DNA from: Phenylobacterium hankyongense | GTDB taxonomy: Bacteria > Pseudomonadota > Alphaproteobacteria > Caulobacterales > Caulobacteraceae | Assembly: GCF_003254505.1 (NCBI RefSeq) | Contig: NZ_QFYP01000001.1 | Span: 1,286,001-1,350,000, forward strand | Length of the DNA: 64,000 bases | Direction of reading: 5' to 3' | Part shown: piece after piece, positions 35,313 through 44,833 of the stretch | How positions within the stretch are numbered: the first letter of the stretch is position 1 | Layout of the letters: each line of letters begins with the position of its first letter | Notes under the pieces: generated by a model | What the model saw: the letters and a program-made list of their open reading frames with translations, nothing else | The model's database searches: none | Told to the model about the DNA's origin: nothing | Position numbers and translations under genes: made by a program

Positions 35313-37930
35313 CTCAGCCCCTCATCATTGCGCCGCGCTTGATGGTCGAAACCATCTATGGCCGAAGCTTTCCTGGATATCTCCCCTTGTGGGAGCGCCA
35401 GGGAAAGACGACGCGGTTCTATTCCTCGACCCAGCTGGATCAGCTGGAGCATGAGGTCACGAGGCTCGCGCCGACCAACGATCTTTATATCGGCATCGCC
35501 ACCCAGGAACATGATCTCGGCGCACGTAGCCGCGGCAAGGCGAGCACAACCGTGGCGAGCGGAAGCTTCCTGATCGATTTCGACTTCGCGACGAGCAAAG
35601 ACAGCAGCAGAGCCTACCCGGAAGACGAGGAGCGCACGCTCGAAATCCTGGCGCGCTTCCCTCATCAGCCAGGAATCCTCCTTCGAACTGGCAGTGGCCT
35701 TCACGGCCACTGGCTATTTGAAGAGCTGGCGATCTTCGATGCGCCGAAGGGCCGTCGGGAGAATGAAGCTCAGCGGAGAGAGTTTGCGAGGCGGGTGAGC
35801 GAGCACTTTCAGGAGGCGGGTTATCAAATTGATCCGGTTCATGACATGGCGCGCGTTTGCCGGATCGTGGGCACCTTCAATCACAAGTCCAGGCCGCCCA
35901 AGCCTGTCGAAGCGATCCGTTTCGACCCGTCTTCGCGCATCGATCCGACGATGTTCGACCCGCCCACTGCGCGCGGAACGCGTGCCGCGAACCGGAGTGA
36001 TGGGCCGCCGGCGCATCATGACCGGATCAAGCGGCGGTGTGCATGGTACGCCCACTACACCGGCCCTGGCGCCGCCGCTTGTCCGGAAAACGATTGGCAC
36101 GCATTGGCGTCGATTACCGGCCGGACCCTCGAGGGTGGACGCGAGTTCCATGCGTTCAGCCAAGCGGATCCCCGCTACGACGAGCGCGAAGCATCCAAGA
36201 AGCTATCACGCGGCGTGAGTGAGGCGGGACCTAGGACGTGCACCGCCATTCGCGATGCCGGCAACGAACAGTTTTGCGGGCGCTGCCCCAAATGGGGCCA
36301 GATCACCTCGCCCCTGGAACTCGGCCGAGCCTATGACGCCGGGGCCATCGGACCCAAACCCTTCGGCTTCACCAATCATGGGGATTATGCACTTCTGGAT
36401 CAGCAACGGCAGTTGATGCTGCTGCTTTCGGCCAACCAGTTGCTGGATGGCCGCACGCAACTTGGGTTGGCGGAGCGTTCCTTCTGGCAGCGTAATTTCC
36501 CTAGCCCGAAGGGCGGATACGATACGCAGGCGGCTGGTGAAGCCATCATCGGCGGCTGCAGAGAGCAAGGGCCGTTCAACCTGGCGACCGTGAAAGGCCG
36601 TGGCATCTGGCTCGAAGGGGATCGGGTGATCGCGAACCTCGGGGGAAAAATCCCCGACGACGTGAAGGGTGTCTTTCTTTGCTTCGAACCTCTCAAAGTG
36701 CCCGAGGCCACGGGCTTTCCCACGGCGCGGCTTTTCAAGGTTCTGGAAGCGCTGCCTTGGCGCTATCGCGCTGATGCGATGTTCTTGCTGGGCTGGCTGG
36801 CCATCGCGCCGATCTGTGGTGCCCTGAAGCAGAGACCACACTGCTTCGTCCACGGACCTCCCAACTCTGGAAAGACCACCCTTCAGAGCCTCGCCACCGA
36901 TCTCGCCCGCCCGCTCGGCTTGTCCGCGGATGGGCAAAGCACGGAGGCCGGCATCCGGCAGGTGCTCGGCCCGGATAGCCGACCCATCTTCATCGACGAG
37001 TACGAGACCGACAATCGGCAAGACCGATTGGCGGGCATCATGAGGCTCGCGCGGAGTTCCTATTCGGCCGACGCGCCGGTGCTCCGGGGCACGCAGGGCG
37101 GGCAGGCGATCCAATACAGCCTCCGCACTTCCTTCTTCTTTTCGGCCGTGAACGTGACCAGCATGAGCCCGGCTGATGAAACCCGCATTTTCGTCTTGGA
37201 GCTGGTTTCGCACGCTGATGACCCCGAGGTTGGCCGCTTCATCACTTCGGAGCGTCAATTCTTCTCTGAGATGGGGCCGCAATGGTGCGCCTGGATGGTC
37301 GCCAATGTGACCAACCTCGTGAAGGGCGTAGACGTCTTCGAGGTGGCGATGCCGGCGCTCAACAGCCGGCACCGCACCAACGTCGCGACGATCCTGGCCG
37401 GTGCTTTTGCTGCCCTGCATGGACGCCCTCCGACTGAAGCTGAGGCAACGTCGTGGGTCGCCGAGTATGGAGACGCCATCAGCCGGCATAGCCGGTCACA
37501 TGAGCGAAATGACTCTGCCGAAGCGCTCGCGCACCTGCTTGGTCATCTTGTGACGGACGGGACCGGCATGACGTACCCGCTCGGCCACTGGATCGCGCGA
37601 GAATTGGAGCTTCAGGACGGCCGCAAGATCCCCAATGACCTCGGGGAGGCCGGGCGGATCGTGGCCATCCACGATATGCGGTTGAACCTGACTGGTGATC
37701 AGCCTGGGCTGATGATCCGAAACGGTTCTCCGGCGATCGATCGCATCTTCCAGGGGAGCAAATGGGCCAATGGCGCATGGCGGCGCGCGCTCGGACAACT
37801 GCCCGGCGCGTTCACGCTTCGCGACCCTATCCGGTTCCCTAACTCCAGCCTCAAATGGAGGGCCGTGGGCCTGCCTCTGGAGGTGATCCCACCGCCCATG
37901 GACGGACGCCTCTTGAACGAGGAGTTCTGA
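35309..37930 (+). CDS. Primase-helicase replication protein (AEP primase plus P-loop ATPase)
   Basis: 873 aa. The primase half has SFLIDFDF with Asp90 and Asp92, then RTGSGLHGHWLFEE and the RIVGTFNHK motif, as in archaeo-eukaryotic-type PrimPol primases of mobile elements. A Cys-containing segment (ENDWHALASITGR...FCGRCPKWG) lies between. The ATPase half has Walker A GPPNSGKT at about 516-523 and Walker B IFIDEYE at about 560-566, resembling D5/DUF927-type helicases. It likely initiates island replication after excision. It overlaps the xis-like gene. Confidence 0.85.
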   Translation: MTQPLIIAPRLMVETIYGRSFPGYLPLWERQGKTTRFYSSTQLDQLEHEVTRLAPTNDLYIGIATQEHDLGARSRGKASTTVASGSFLIDFDFATSKDSSRAYPEDEERTLEILARFPHQPGILLRTGSGLHGHWLFEELAIFDAPKGRRENEAQRREFARRVSEHFQEAGYQIDPVHDMARVCRIVGTFNHKSRPPKPVEAIRFDPSSRIDPTMFDPPTARGTRAANRSDGPPAHHDRIKRRCAWYAHYTGPGAAACPENDWHALASITGRTLEGGREFHAFSQADPRYDEREASKKLSRGVSEAGPRTCTAIRDAGNEQFCGRCPKWGQITSPLELGRAYDAGAIGPKPFGFTNHGDYALLDQQRQLMLLLSANQLLDGRTQLGLAERSFWQRNFPSPKGGYDTQAAGEAIIGGCREQGPFNLATVKGRGIWLEGDRVIANLGGKIPDDVKGVFLCFEPLKVPEATGFPTARLFKVLEALPWRYRADAMFLLGWLAIAPICGALKQRPHCFVHGPPNSGKTTLQSLATDLARPLGLSADGQSTEAGIRQVLGPDSRPIFIDEYETDNRQDRLAGIMRLARSSYSADAPVLRGTQGGQAIQYSLRTSFFFSAVNVTSMSPADETRIFVLELVSHADDPEVGRFITSERQFFSEMGPQWCAWMVANVTNLVKGVDVFEVAMPALNSRHRTNVATILAGAFAALHGRPPTEAEATSWVAEYGDAISRHSRSHERNDSAEALAHLLGHLVTDGTGMTYPLGHWIARELELQDGRKIPNDLGEAGRIVAIHDMRLNLTGDQPGLMIRNGSPAIDRIFQGSKWANGAWRRALGQLPGAFTLRDPIRFPNSSLKWRAVGLPLEVIPPPMDGRLLNEEF

Positions 37931-38273
37931 GGGCACGGGACAGGACGGACATACAGGGTGGAGGGGGAGGTAGGTCGTCATGGACCTGCCCAGCCTCCAC
38001 CCCTGGTGGGTGCCCGGGCGCTAGCCGGGCCGTCCCGTCCCCGCCCCGGATTTCACCCCCTACGAGGTTGGAATCACCCCGGCCGCGACGACCGCTTCTC
38101 GAAGGGAAGCCGCCTCGCCGACCCCTACCAGACAGGTCTCGGTTGCAACCTTGGTTGCAGATCGGGGCCGCTCGAAACATCGGGGGAATTATGCGGCGGT
38201 TTTCGTTGTGTTTTAATTTCAATGGGATAGCGGCCAGCGAGGCGCGGCTGGTCCCCGGAACCGGAGTTTGGAA
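37931..38273 (+). other. Gene-free stretch before the integrase module
   Basis: 343 bp without a credible gene. It includes a GC-rich block and, at 38141-38160, two close GGTTGCA copies (GGTTGCAACC then GGTTGCAG) that match motifs near both island ends. They may be integrase arm sites or an operator for the small gene and integrase downstream. Confidence 0.4.
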
Positions 38274-38585
38274 ATGACGGTCATCACCGACCCCGCCATC
38301 GCCACCAGCGGCGACCTCCAGCAGGCCCGCCAGGCGGCCGTGGAGGCCCACGAGGCGGCCCGCGCGGCCTGGGACCGCACCTCCACCGCTGAGGACGTCA
38401 TGGTGGCCCGGCGGCTCAGCCGCGCCGCTGTCGTGCTGGCGTCCATGGACGCCTGGTGGCTGGAACAGCTGCACGCGGCCATGCTCGACTGCGAGATCGA
38501 GCACGCCGCTGATCTTCATGCGGAAGCTGTGGCCCGCCTGCTGGTCACCTGGGCTCCGCCATACCCGCCCGTGGGTAGCCGGTAG
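38274..38585 (+). CDS. Small helical protein upstream of integrase
   Basis: 103 aa, Ala/Glu/Arg-rich, predicted helical (QQARQAAVEAHEAARAAWDRTSTAEDVMVARRLSRAAVVLASM), with no known motif. GGAG lies upstream of the ATG. It ends 11 bp before the integrase start, so it is probably cotranscribed with it and may be an accessory factor; this is inferred from position only. Confidence 0.65.
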   Translation: MTVITDPAIATSGDLQQARQAAVEAHEAARAAWDRTSTAEDVMVARRLSRAAVVLASMDAWWLEQLHAAMLDCEIEHAADLHAEAVARLLVTWAPPYPPVGSR

Positions 38586-38596
38586 GCGGTGCGCTC

Positions 38597-39850
38597 ATGA
38601 ACGACTTCAAGATCACCATCACCAAGCGCGAGCGGCGCCGGCCAACGGCGGACGGAGGCACGGTCAAACAGGTTCGGTGGTTCCTGAATTATAACGACCC
38701 CAAAACCGGCCGGCGCATGCAGCCCTCGTTCGAGCGGCGCGGGGACGCCGAGGCCGCGCGGAACAAGGTCGTCGCGGCCGTCCACGGCGGCACCTACAAT
38801 GACCGGCGCGGCGCGCCTACCGTCCGCGCCCTGGTCGATCACTGGCTCAAGTTCTGCAACGGCCGGGTCAAGCCCAGCACGCTGAAGGGCTACGAGATCG
38901 TCGGCGACGTCATCAGCGGCCCGCTGCTTCTGGGCACGCCCAGGCAGCGCTACGCCTACAGCCGCTACGGCGAGGCGCCCAAGGACGCGGTGTTCGAGCC
39001 GATGCTGGGAGACATCCTGGCGACCGACCTGACAACCTCCGAGATCCGCATGTGGCACACGCTCCTGAAGGATCAGGTGGGCTACTACACCGCCAACCGC
39101 GCCAAGTCGGTGCTGAAGAGCGTCCTGGCGCTGGGCGAGGAGGACTTCGGCGTCCGGCCGCCCTCCATGCCCACGCTGACCGGCCGCAGGGCGTCGCGCC
39201 CGCGGAAGACCATCCTGACGCCGGACCAAATCGCGACGGTGCTGGAGGCCGCCCAGACGGACCCGGAACGGGGCGTCTACTATGCCTTTCCCTTCCTGAC
39301 CGGCACCCGGGCCAGCGAGCAGCTGGGCCTGCTGTGGGAGGACGTGGACTTTGACGCTGGCGTAATCCGCATCCGCCGCGTCCAAGAGCGCGACGGCTCC
39401 CTGTGCAACATGACCAAGACGGAGGCCGGCAGCCGGGAAATCCCGATGATGCCGCTGCTGCGCAAGCTGCTGGCGGACTGGCATGGGCGATGCCCGAGGG
39501 ACCCTGAGTATCCCGACCGCGTCTTCCCGTCCCAGGGCCGCCCCCAGCCCTGGCCCAGGCCGCGCATCATGGGCGGCCGGCCTCTGAGCTACCAGAACTT
39601 CAGGAGCCGCTTCTGGGGGCCGATCTTCGCCGAGCTGGGCCTGCCCTACGTCGGCCTCCACACCGCCCGCCATAGCTTCATCTCGACGCTCCAGGCGCAG
39701 GGCGTGGAAGTGGGCCTTGTCGCCAAGCTCGCCGGCCATGCCAACCCGGCCGTGACCCTGGGCCACTACACCCAGGCCGTCCGGGGCGGTGGCGAGGCCG
39801 TGGAGCGCCTGCAAGAGGCCTACAGCGGCCCCAGCGTCGCCGCCGCGTGA
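38597..39850 (+). CDS. int: Tyrosine recombinase (island integrase)
   Basis: 417 aa. The catalytic residues are in place: R238 in LTGTRASEQLG, H355-x-x-R358 in LHTARHSF, a His in LAGHANPAVT and Y391 in LGHYTQ. The N-terminal arm-binding and core-binding parts are intact (about 1-190). It is expected to recombine the 45-bp tRNA-Gly att sites. It lies 5.3 kb from the left and 12.6 kb from the right end rather than beside an att site. Its GC content is host-like and higher than the defence block. Confidence 0.95.
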   Translation: MNDFKITITKRERRRPTADGGTVKQVRWFLNYNDPKTGRRMQPSFERRGDAEAARNKVVAAVHGGTYNDRRGAPTVRALVDHWLKFCNGRVKPSTLKGYEIVGDVISGPLLLGTPRQRYAYSRYGEAPKDAVFEPMLGDILATDLTTSEIRMWHTLLKDQVGYYTANRAKSVLKSVLALGEEDFGVRPPSMPTLTGRRASRPRKTILTPDQIATVLEAAQTDPERGVYYAFPFLTGTRASEQLGLLWEDVDFDAGVIRIRRVQERDGSLCNMTKTEAGSREIPMMPLLRKLLADWHGRCPRDPEYPDRVFPSQGRPQPWPRPRIMGGRPLSYQNFRSRFWGPIFAELGLPYVGLHTARHSFISTLQAQGVEVGLVAKLAGHANPAVTLGHYTQAVRGGGEAVERLQEAYSGPSVAAA

Positions 39851-39875
39851 CCATCATCGATAATCGAGGACCATC

Positions 39876-40286
39876 ATGGACATCGAAGACTTCATCAAGC
39901 TGTCCGCCAGCGAGGCGGGCGGGCTTTATCGGCACCACCGCGACGCGGGAGACGCGGAGGAAGCGTCGCGCCTCCATCAAGCGTATTACGAAGCTCATCG
40001 GGTTAGGCTGTCTGATGATCGCCAGCTTGCGGAGGCCCAGCTGGTCGCCGCTCCGCCTAGGTCCAGCAAAGTCGCACGGAAAGTTGACCGCTCGAAAGTG
40101 CGGCGCGTCGGCGTTGTCCTTTCTACTCTAGGCTTGGCTATTGGCCTCTTCGCCGCCGCAGCTGGCGTGGGCGCGGCTGGCCTGATCGTGGGGGGAGGTC
40201 TGGGGAGCAGCGGCTTCGCCCTCTGGCTTGTGGGCATTCTGGAGGATCAGCTGATTTCGGTTCGCTATGCGATCGAAGCCCGGTGA
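39876..40286 (+). CDS. Small membrane protein of unknown function
   Basis: 136 aa. A charged N-terminal half (MDIEDFIKLSASEAGGLYRHHRDAGD) is followed by two hydrophobic segments at about 80-103 and 106-122 (VGVVLSTLGLAIGLFAAAAGVG; GLGSSGFALWLVGIL). It starts 25 bp after the integrase stop. No family is recognised. Membrane proteins of this size in islands are often effectors or superinfection-exclusion factors, but nothing here shows that. Confidence 0.6.
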   Translation: MDIEDFIKLSASEAGGLYRHHRDAGDAEEASRLHQAYYEAHRVRLSDDRQLAEAQLVAAPPRSSKVARKVDRSKVRRVGVVLSTLGLAIGLFAAAAGVGAAGLIVGGGLGSSGFALWLVGILEDQLISVRYAIEAR

Positions 40287-40531
40287 TGGCCCTCCACAGC
40301 TTCTGATGTCCGAGGCCTTCAGCCGTCGCGCCCACGCCCGCATCCCGCGCCAGCCCGTCGTGCCGGACCAGCAGGGGATCCGTTTTCCCTATAGCCCCGT
40401 CAGGGGCTGTCTCTCTGGCGCTGAAGGAGTGTGCATACTGTGCAAGGAACCCACTCGTCCCAACAGGCACAACACATCCGGATGCATCGCAACGGGGCCA
40501 CAGCACATGCCCGGTGGCACGGCGAAAACGG

Positions 40532-40900
40532 CTACCTGGACGCTTGAGGATACCGCAGCGGTCGCCCCACAGTCACATACTTCCACGGGCGCGACAGTTG
40601 CGCTGGAGCGGGCCGATCCTTACCGGCCTCGGGGTCGCGGCCAAGGGTACGCAAAGCAGCTTCTACAAGTTGTCCTGTGTGGCCCAGAGGCCTTCCCTGA
40701 TAGAAATGGTGGTCCATCCGACCGCCGTTGCGGCCGTCCCAGGTCGTCCGGTGGGTGTCCACGATCTTTCCGGCGTTAGGTCCATCCCGCGAAGCCTCGC
40801 GCGGAATTACCGCGCCGATGAACACAGGTTGCCCATCCTCAAAGACGACGTCGTATTCCTTGACCGTTGGGACGGTCACCCGGACCACACGCCTATCCAT
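40532..40900 (-). CDS. Hypothetical protein downstream of the Z1 gene
   Basis: 122 aa with GGAGAG upstream of the ATG at 40900. The first 80 residues look protein-like (VVRVTVPTVKEYDVVFEDGQPVFIGAVIPREASRDG); the end is low in character. It starts 28 bp after the Z1 stop in the same direction, so it may be the last gene of the leftward defence operon. No family is recognised. The 245 bp between it and the membrane-protein gene show nothing convincing. Confidence 0.5.
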   Translation of the reverse strand: MDRRVVRVTVPTVKEYDVVFEDGQPVFIGAVIPREASRDGPNAGKIVDTHRTTWDGRNGGRMDHHFYQGRPLGHTGQLVEAALRTLGRDPEAGKDRPAPAQLSRPWKYVTVGRPLRYPQASR

Positions 40901-40928
40901 GAAAGCTCTCCGTAGGTGATGAAGCTAG

Positions 40929-43814
40929 TTACTCAGCGGCGACAATCAGCGCCTCGGGCTCGTCCTGCTTCACTACGCCGAAGGTGATGGGCGTTTCGAT
41001 CCCGTTGGCAGGGAACAGCAGGGTAAAGCCAGGAGTGAATGGTGGCTTCGGCTTCGCCGGCTTATCGGTGTCTGTGATGGGATAGAAAATCACAACGCCG
41101 CGCCGGGGGCGACGGAGCGCCGAAAGCTCCGGGTTTGGCTCCTCTAGCGCGACCTTCATCGTGATATGTTCAGCAAATTGCCGGTGGATTGGGTCGTTGT
41201 ACGTGCTCAATCGATTTCCGCTATCCGGCCGCGACCTGAACACGACACCGAATTCCTCGCCGGCGAATTCATCCTTCGCCCGCGGCTCAGAAACTTGCGG
41301 GGCAAAGAACAGCCAATCGTCGATTTCCGGATCAGATTTTCCCGTGCGTTTCAGGAAATCAAGCTGCGCCAACATCGGGCTACCGGCCTTCCCCGACGGG
41401 TCCCGTGGGTTGAAATAGCGGTAGTCGGTAAGGAGAGCTACGACGGCCGCGGGTGAAATCGTTGCGAACTTCGCAGTCAGGGAGCCGTTGCGACCGCCGG
41501 CTAGCTTGGCAGTCAACTTCGCGGTCGAAAACGCGGCCCCAGCGAGAAGTCTTCCGATGGCCGCCCGGTTCTCGGCGATCACGTCCGGCTCCGTTGGGGC
41601 GAACGTCGATTCAGACAGCTGCCCCCCGAAATTCCTGAAGGTAATGCGCGCGTTATACATTTTGTTTGCCGCCGTCGGCTTCAGCATGTGGCTAGGGACC
41701 AGAGGCGGTATTTGGCGTGGGAGCACTCGCGGATCTTCGATCGAGGCGTAACGCTTTAGCTCCTCCCGGAACATTTCCTCATCGCGGCAAACTGCACCAA
41801 AGGCCTCGTAGAGGTTGATCTTCCGCAGCCCACGTTTGTCTATTTTCTCCTCCGTTCCGATGAAGAGGCGCACGAGGTCTCGGTAGCCATTACGAAAACC
41901 GAACCAGCGGCCCATCTGCATCAAGGTGTCCGCAGTCTGCGCGCGGCGCCGATAATAGCTGACGGTTAACCCTTCGACCGTGTAGCCGCGCGAAAGCTTC
42001 GTACCGCCCACGAGGAATTTCCAGACTGCTTGCCGATCGAAATCGGGCGTCTGTTCCTTGTTCTCGTTATTTAGGATCAGCACCGAGTCAGAAGGGTCGC
42101 CGATCAGCGACAGACATTCGGCAACAAACGGCAGAAGCGCTGCAAAATCGGCTGGGAACGCCATCTCCGGCTCTCGGCGAGCGCTGACCGGCCGGAAATC
42201 AGCCTCGAGGAGGCTTTCAAGGCGCTTCAGGCCCGCGCCGCCCTCATAGCCCGCGCGGAGGAATGTCTCTCGAACAGCCTTTGCCAGTTCCTTGTGATCT
42301 GCAACGCGTGCAGATGAGTGAATAAGCATCGTGTGATGGCGGAATTTAAGGTCGGCATCCCGCCTGAAGAGTTTGATCGCGCCGCTGAGCACGAAGCTAT
42401 CAATAGCCTTCTGCAGATTCAGCGGATCTCCGTCGTCGCCCTTCACCGCTCGGACATAATCCCGCTCGTTGGGACGGGTCGCCTCATCGAGAGGACTTCC
42501 TTCCAGATCGTAGAAATCCGACACGCCCATATATTTTTCCGGGCGCGGGAGCGATATGAGGAAGTCTTTTGGAAATATATCTTCTTCGTTGCTAGGATCG
42601 ACGAAGACGTTGGCGAACGGAGTGGCCGTATATCCGACATACTGGGCCCTCGGGAGAATTTTTAGTAAGTTTACAATTCCCAAATTGGTTGGCGCCTGCT
42701 TCTGTTTTTCGCCGTCCTTCGCGGGCTTGTTCGCGTTTATAGAAGCTTGGTCCGATTCATCGTCAATGATCAGCGCCGGAACTTGATCCAGCGGCGCTCC
42801 GATATTGTTCCGGCTGAGCAGCAGTAGATCCGCGAGAAGGCGCTCTAGGATCTTGCTGTGTTTTTTGACGATGGCGATGCGGGTCCCCGCGGTGAAGAGG
42901 TTGTCTCGGTCCCACAGCGGCTTGGTCGGATCGACACCCTCAAACTTCAACGCATCGACACCGCGACTCAGTTGCCGGTAGTCGGACTCCGGGCCTGTGA
43001 GCCGGTAGAGGTCAAAGCTGCCGAGTTCACTCGGCTTCGCGCCGTGCGCCAGGAATTTGTCCCAATCAGCATCCGAGACATAGTCGCGATCGAGCAGCTC
43101 CTGCCCGATCATATCTTTGTCTACACGCCTTTGGGTCTGAGACCGCAAGACGTCCAGAGTCCCGGCGAGAACGATGATCAGCTTGTAGCCGGCATCCGCG
43201 GCCTTCGCGATGACGCCGGTGAAGTTGGCGGTCTTACCGCTTTGCACGTATCCGACTACCAGGCCTTTTGACTGGAAGGCCTCGGGAGAGGTGGGGTCGG
43301 CCAAGCGCTCAACGACGCTTGTGGTGCTCTCGTCCAACTGTGCAATCGACTCATCGGCCCAACCTTCAGCCTCAAGTTGGCGCTTGTATGCTGACCAGTA
43401 GAAGTTTCGCGCCTGCCGGATCTCGTTGGTATACCAGCGCTTGTGCGCGCCCGCGATAACCACTGGCGGCGCGAGCCTATGGGGCGGAAAAAGTCGCTCA
43501 CAGATTTCGACGAAGTCGTCCGCCAGCTTCAGCTGCCGGTAGATCAGCGCCCTCCGCTCATCGCTGTTTCGAGCCGTTCCCTCTGTCCACGCCTCGTCCC
43601 CCTCAGCGTCCCAGCCCGCGAGGGCGCGCCGAAAGATCCCGGCCGTATCGTCGCCGGCTGAGGCCCCGGCCAGATGGTCGCGCACTGTCTCCGGGTCGAA
43701 ATCGTCCTGTTCGAAGTTCAAACTTGCGCTCAGTTTGAGGGCGCGGAATAGCGGCTTCGGACCTGATTGCATCGACCCTAAAGCACCGCCGAGTATGTCG
43801 AAGAGCATTGCCAT
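40929..43814 (-). CDS. Z1-domain protein (superfamily II helicase-like)
   Basis: 961 aa. Walker A GYVQSGKTANF at about 188-198, Walker B-like LIIDDESDQ at about 349-356, motif III-like GYTATPFAN at about 394-402, and the Z1 signature TKLSRGYTVEGL and QMGRWFGFRNGYRDLVRL at about 605-650. Z1 proteins accompany MORC-type GHKL ATPases and DNA methyltransferases in predicted restriction systems and likely translocate on DNA. The start overlaps the PD-(D/E)XK stop (TAATG), implying coupled synthesis. Confidence 0.92.
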   Translation of the reverse strand: MAMLFDILGGALGSMQSGPKPLFRALKLSASLNFEQDDFDPETVRDHLAGASAGDDTAGIFRRALAGWDAEGDEAWTEGTARNSDERRALIYRQLKLADDFVEICERLFPPHRLAPPVVIAGAHKRWYTNEIRQARNFYWSAYKRQLEAEGWADESIAQLDESTTSVVERLADPTSPEAFQSKGLVVGYVQSGKTANFTGVIAKAADAGYKLIIVLAGTLDVLRSQTQRRVDKDMIGQELLDRDYVSDADWDKFLAHGAKPSELGSFDLYRLTGPESDYRQLSRGVDALKFEGVDPTKPLWDRDNLFTAGTRIAIVKKHSKILERLLADLLLLSRNNIGAPLDQVPALIIDDESDQASINANKPAKDGEKQKQAPTNLGIVNLLKILPRAQYVGYTATPFANVFVDPSNEEDIFPKDFLISLPRPEKYMGVSDFYDLEGSPLDEATRPNERDYVRAVKGDDGDPLNLQKAIDSFVLSGAIKLFRRDADLKFRHHTMLIHSSARVADHKELAKAVRETFLRAGYEGGAGLKRLESLLEADFRPVSARREPEMAFPADFAALLPFVAECLSLIGDPSDSVLILNNENKEQTPDFDRQAVWKFLVGGTKLSRGYTVEGLTVSYYRRRAQTADTLMQMGRWFGFRNGYRDLVRLFIGTEEKIDKRGLRKINLYEAFGAVCRDEEMFREELKRYASIEDPRVLPRQIPPLVPSHMLKPTAANKMYNARITFRNFGGQLSESTFAPTEPDVIAENRAAIGRLLAGAAFSTAKLTAKLAGGRNGSLTAKFATISPAAVVALLTDYRYFNPRDPSGKAGSPMLAQLDFLKRTGKSDPEIDDWLFFAPQVSEPRAKDEFAGEEFGVVFRSRPDSGNRLSTYNDPIHRQFAEHITMKVALEEPNPELSALRRPRRGVVIFYPITDTDKPAKPKPPFTPGFTLLFPANGIETPITFGVVKQDEPEALIVAAE

Positions 43815-44833
43815 TAGTCTCCGCTGCCGGCTTGTCGGGACGGTGGAATGATCCCGTCAAACTCAGGGGTCCCATCCGCAAATCCAAGGCCCGTGAGGTC
43901 CACGTCGTAGGTCGCAGCCACGACAAGATCGGTCGCATAGATGGCGGGCGCTGCCGCCAAGACATCGCGCGTTATCCTGGGACAACCGTCAGCGACGGGA
44001 ACGAGCGATGCTGGCTCGGCCAGCTTCCGCCGGCGGGGATAGTGGGGCGCATCAATGTCTCGATACGCAACGGCGGACAGACCCGCATTTAAGGCCTTGA
44101 GCGCTGCCGCATCACCGTCAATTAGTGATCTTAGGTTTGAGATTAACTCAGGGAGCGTTTCGCCCCCCGAACCGGCGTCGACGAGGCGAAGCGATACCAC
44201 AAAGAGGCGGCAGCCTGGGCTCGGAAGCAACTGGGACAACCCGTTTATGGTGTGAATTCGACGGGATGATCCGGTCGTTTTCACCTCAAGCTCGACTTCC
44301 GGAAATCGAAAATCGTGCGATTGCCGCGCATGTCCAGTCCACGATTCCACCGCAGAGCTGCCTGCCGCGCTGACCAGCCGGCGCAACACCCACAGCTCAC
44401 CAAAAAGGCCGGCTTGGTGCTCTTCTGTGAGAACAACAGTCTCGCGGAGCAGGGCGGCCCATCGGACCAGGCTCGCCGCCAACGCAGGCCTCACGTCAAC
44501 GGCTCGTCCGACGACGTCGAACGCCACGTCGGTCAGGAGTAGATAGAAATTGCGGAAGAGCGCGCGGCTGGTGGTGGCGACCTCTAGATGGCGCACGCCT
44601 AGGATTTTGACCTCGGCGACAGCGACGCTGTCCATGGGACTGGCTGGAATAGGGTCGTCACCCGTTATCGCGAACCGCGCTCCAATCCTGGCCGCGGCGG
44701 CATCGACAAAAATGGAGACGGCGGGATCGGCGCGGATCACCAGCAAGCCCGGAACGCCACTTTCGATGTAGTCCCTTCGCAGCCCCTCCCATCCAGGTAG
44801 GAGTTCAGCGAGTGTATCAGGAGCGCCGCTCAT
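43814..44833 (-). CDS. PD-(D/E)XK motif protein (DUF4420-like)
   Basis: 339 aa from the ATG at 44833, which overlaps the MORC stop (ATGA). Nuclease-fold residues are Glu146 in GLFGELWVL, Asp174 in QSHDFRF and Glu183-Val-Lys185 in ELEVKTTG, giving a complete D-x8-E-x-K core. It is probably the DNA-cleaving or DNA-binding partner of the Z1/MORC system. It is flanked by both partners with overlapping codons. Confidence 0.88.
   Translation of the reverse strand: MSGAPDTLAELLPGWEGLRRDYIESGVPGLLVIRADPAVSIFVDAAAARIGARFAITGDDPIPASPMDSVAVAEVKILGVRHLEVATTSRALFRNFYLLLTDVAFDVVGRAVDVRPALAASLVRWAALLRETVVLTEEHQAGLFGELWVLRRLVSAAGSSAVESWTGHARQSHDFRFPEVELEVKTTGSSRRIHTINGLSQLLPSPGCRLFVVSLRLVDAGSGGETLPELISNLRSLIDGDAAALKALNAGLSAVAYRDIDAPHYPRRRKLAEPASLVPVADGCPRITRDVLAAAPAIYATDLVVAATYDVDLTGLGFADGTPEFDGIIPPSRQAGSGD

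Noticed and set aside
37851..38519. A 222-aa minus-strand frame opposite the small gene before int
   Set aside because: Repetitive Gly/His/Arg composition and no domain; the + strand gene has a ribosome site and leads into int.
40389..40586. A 65-aa minus-strand frame rich in Cys and Pro
   Set aside because: It has no homology-like features and overlaps the better-supported 122-aa frame.
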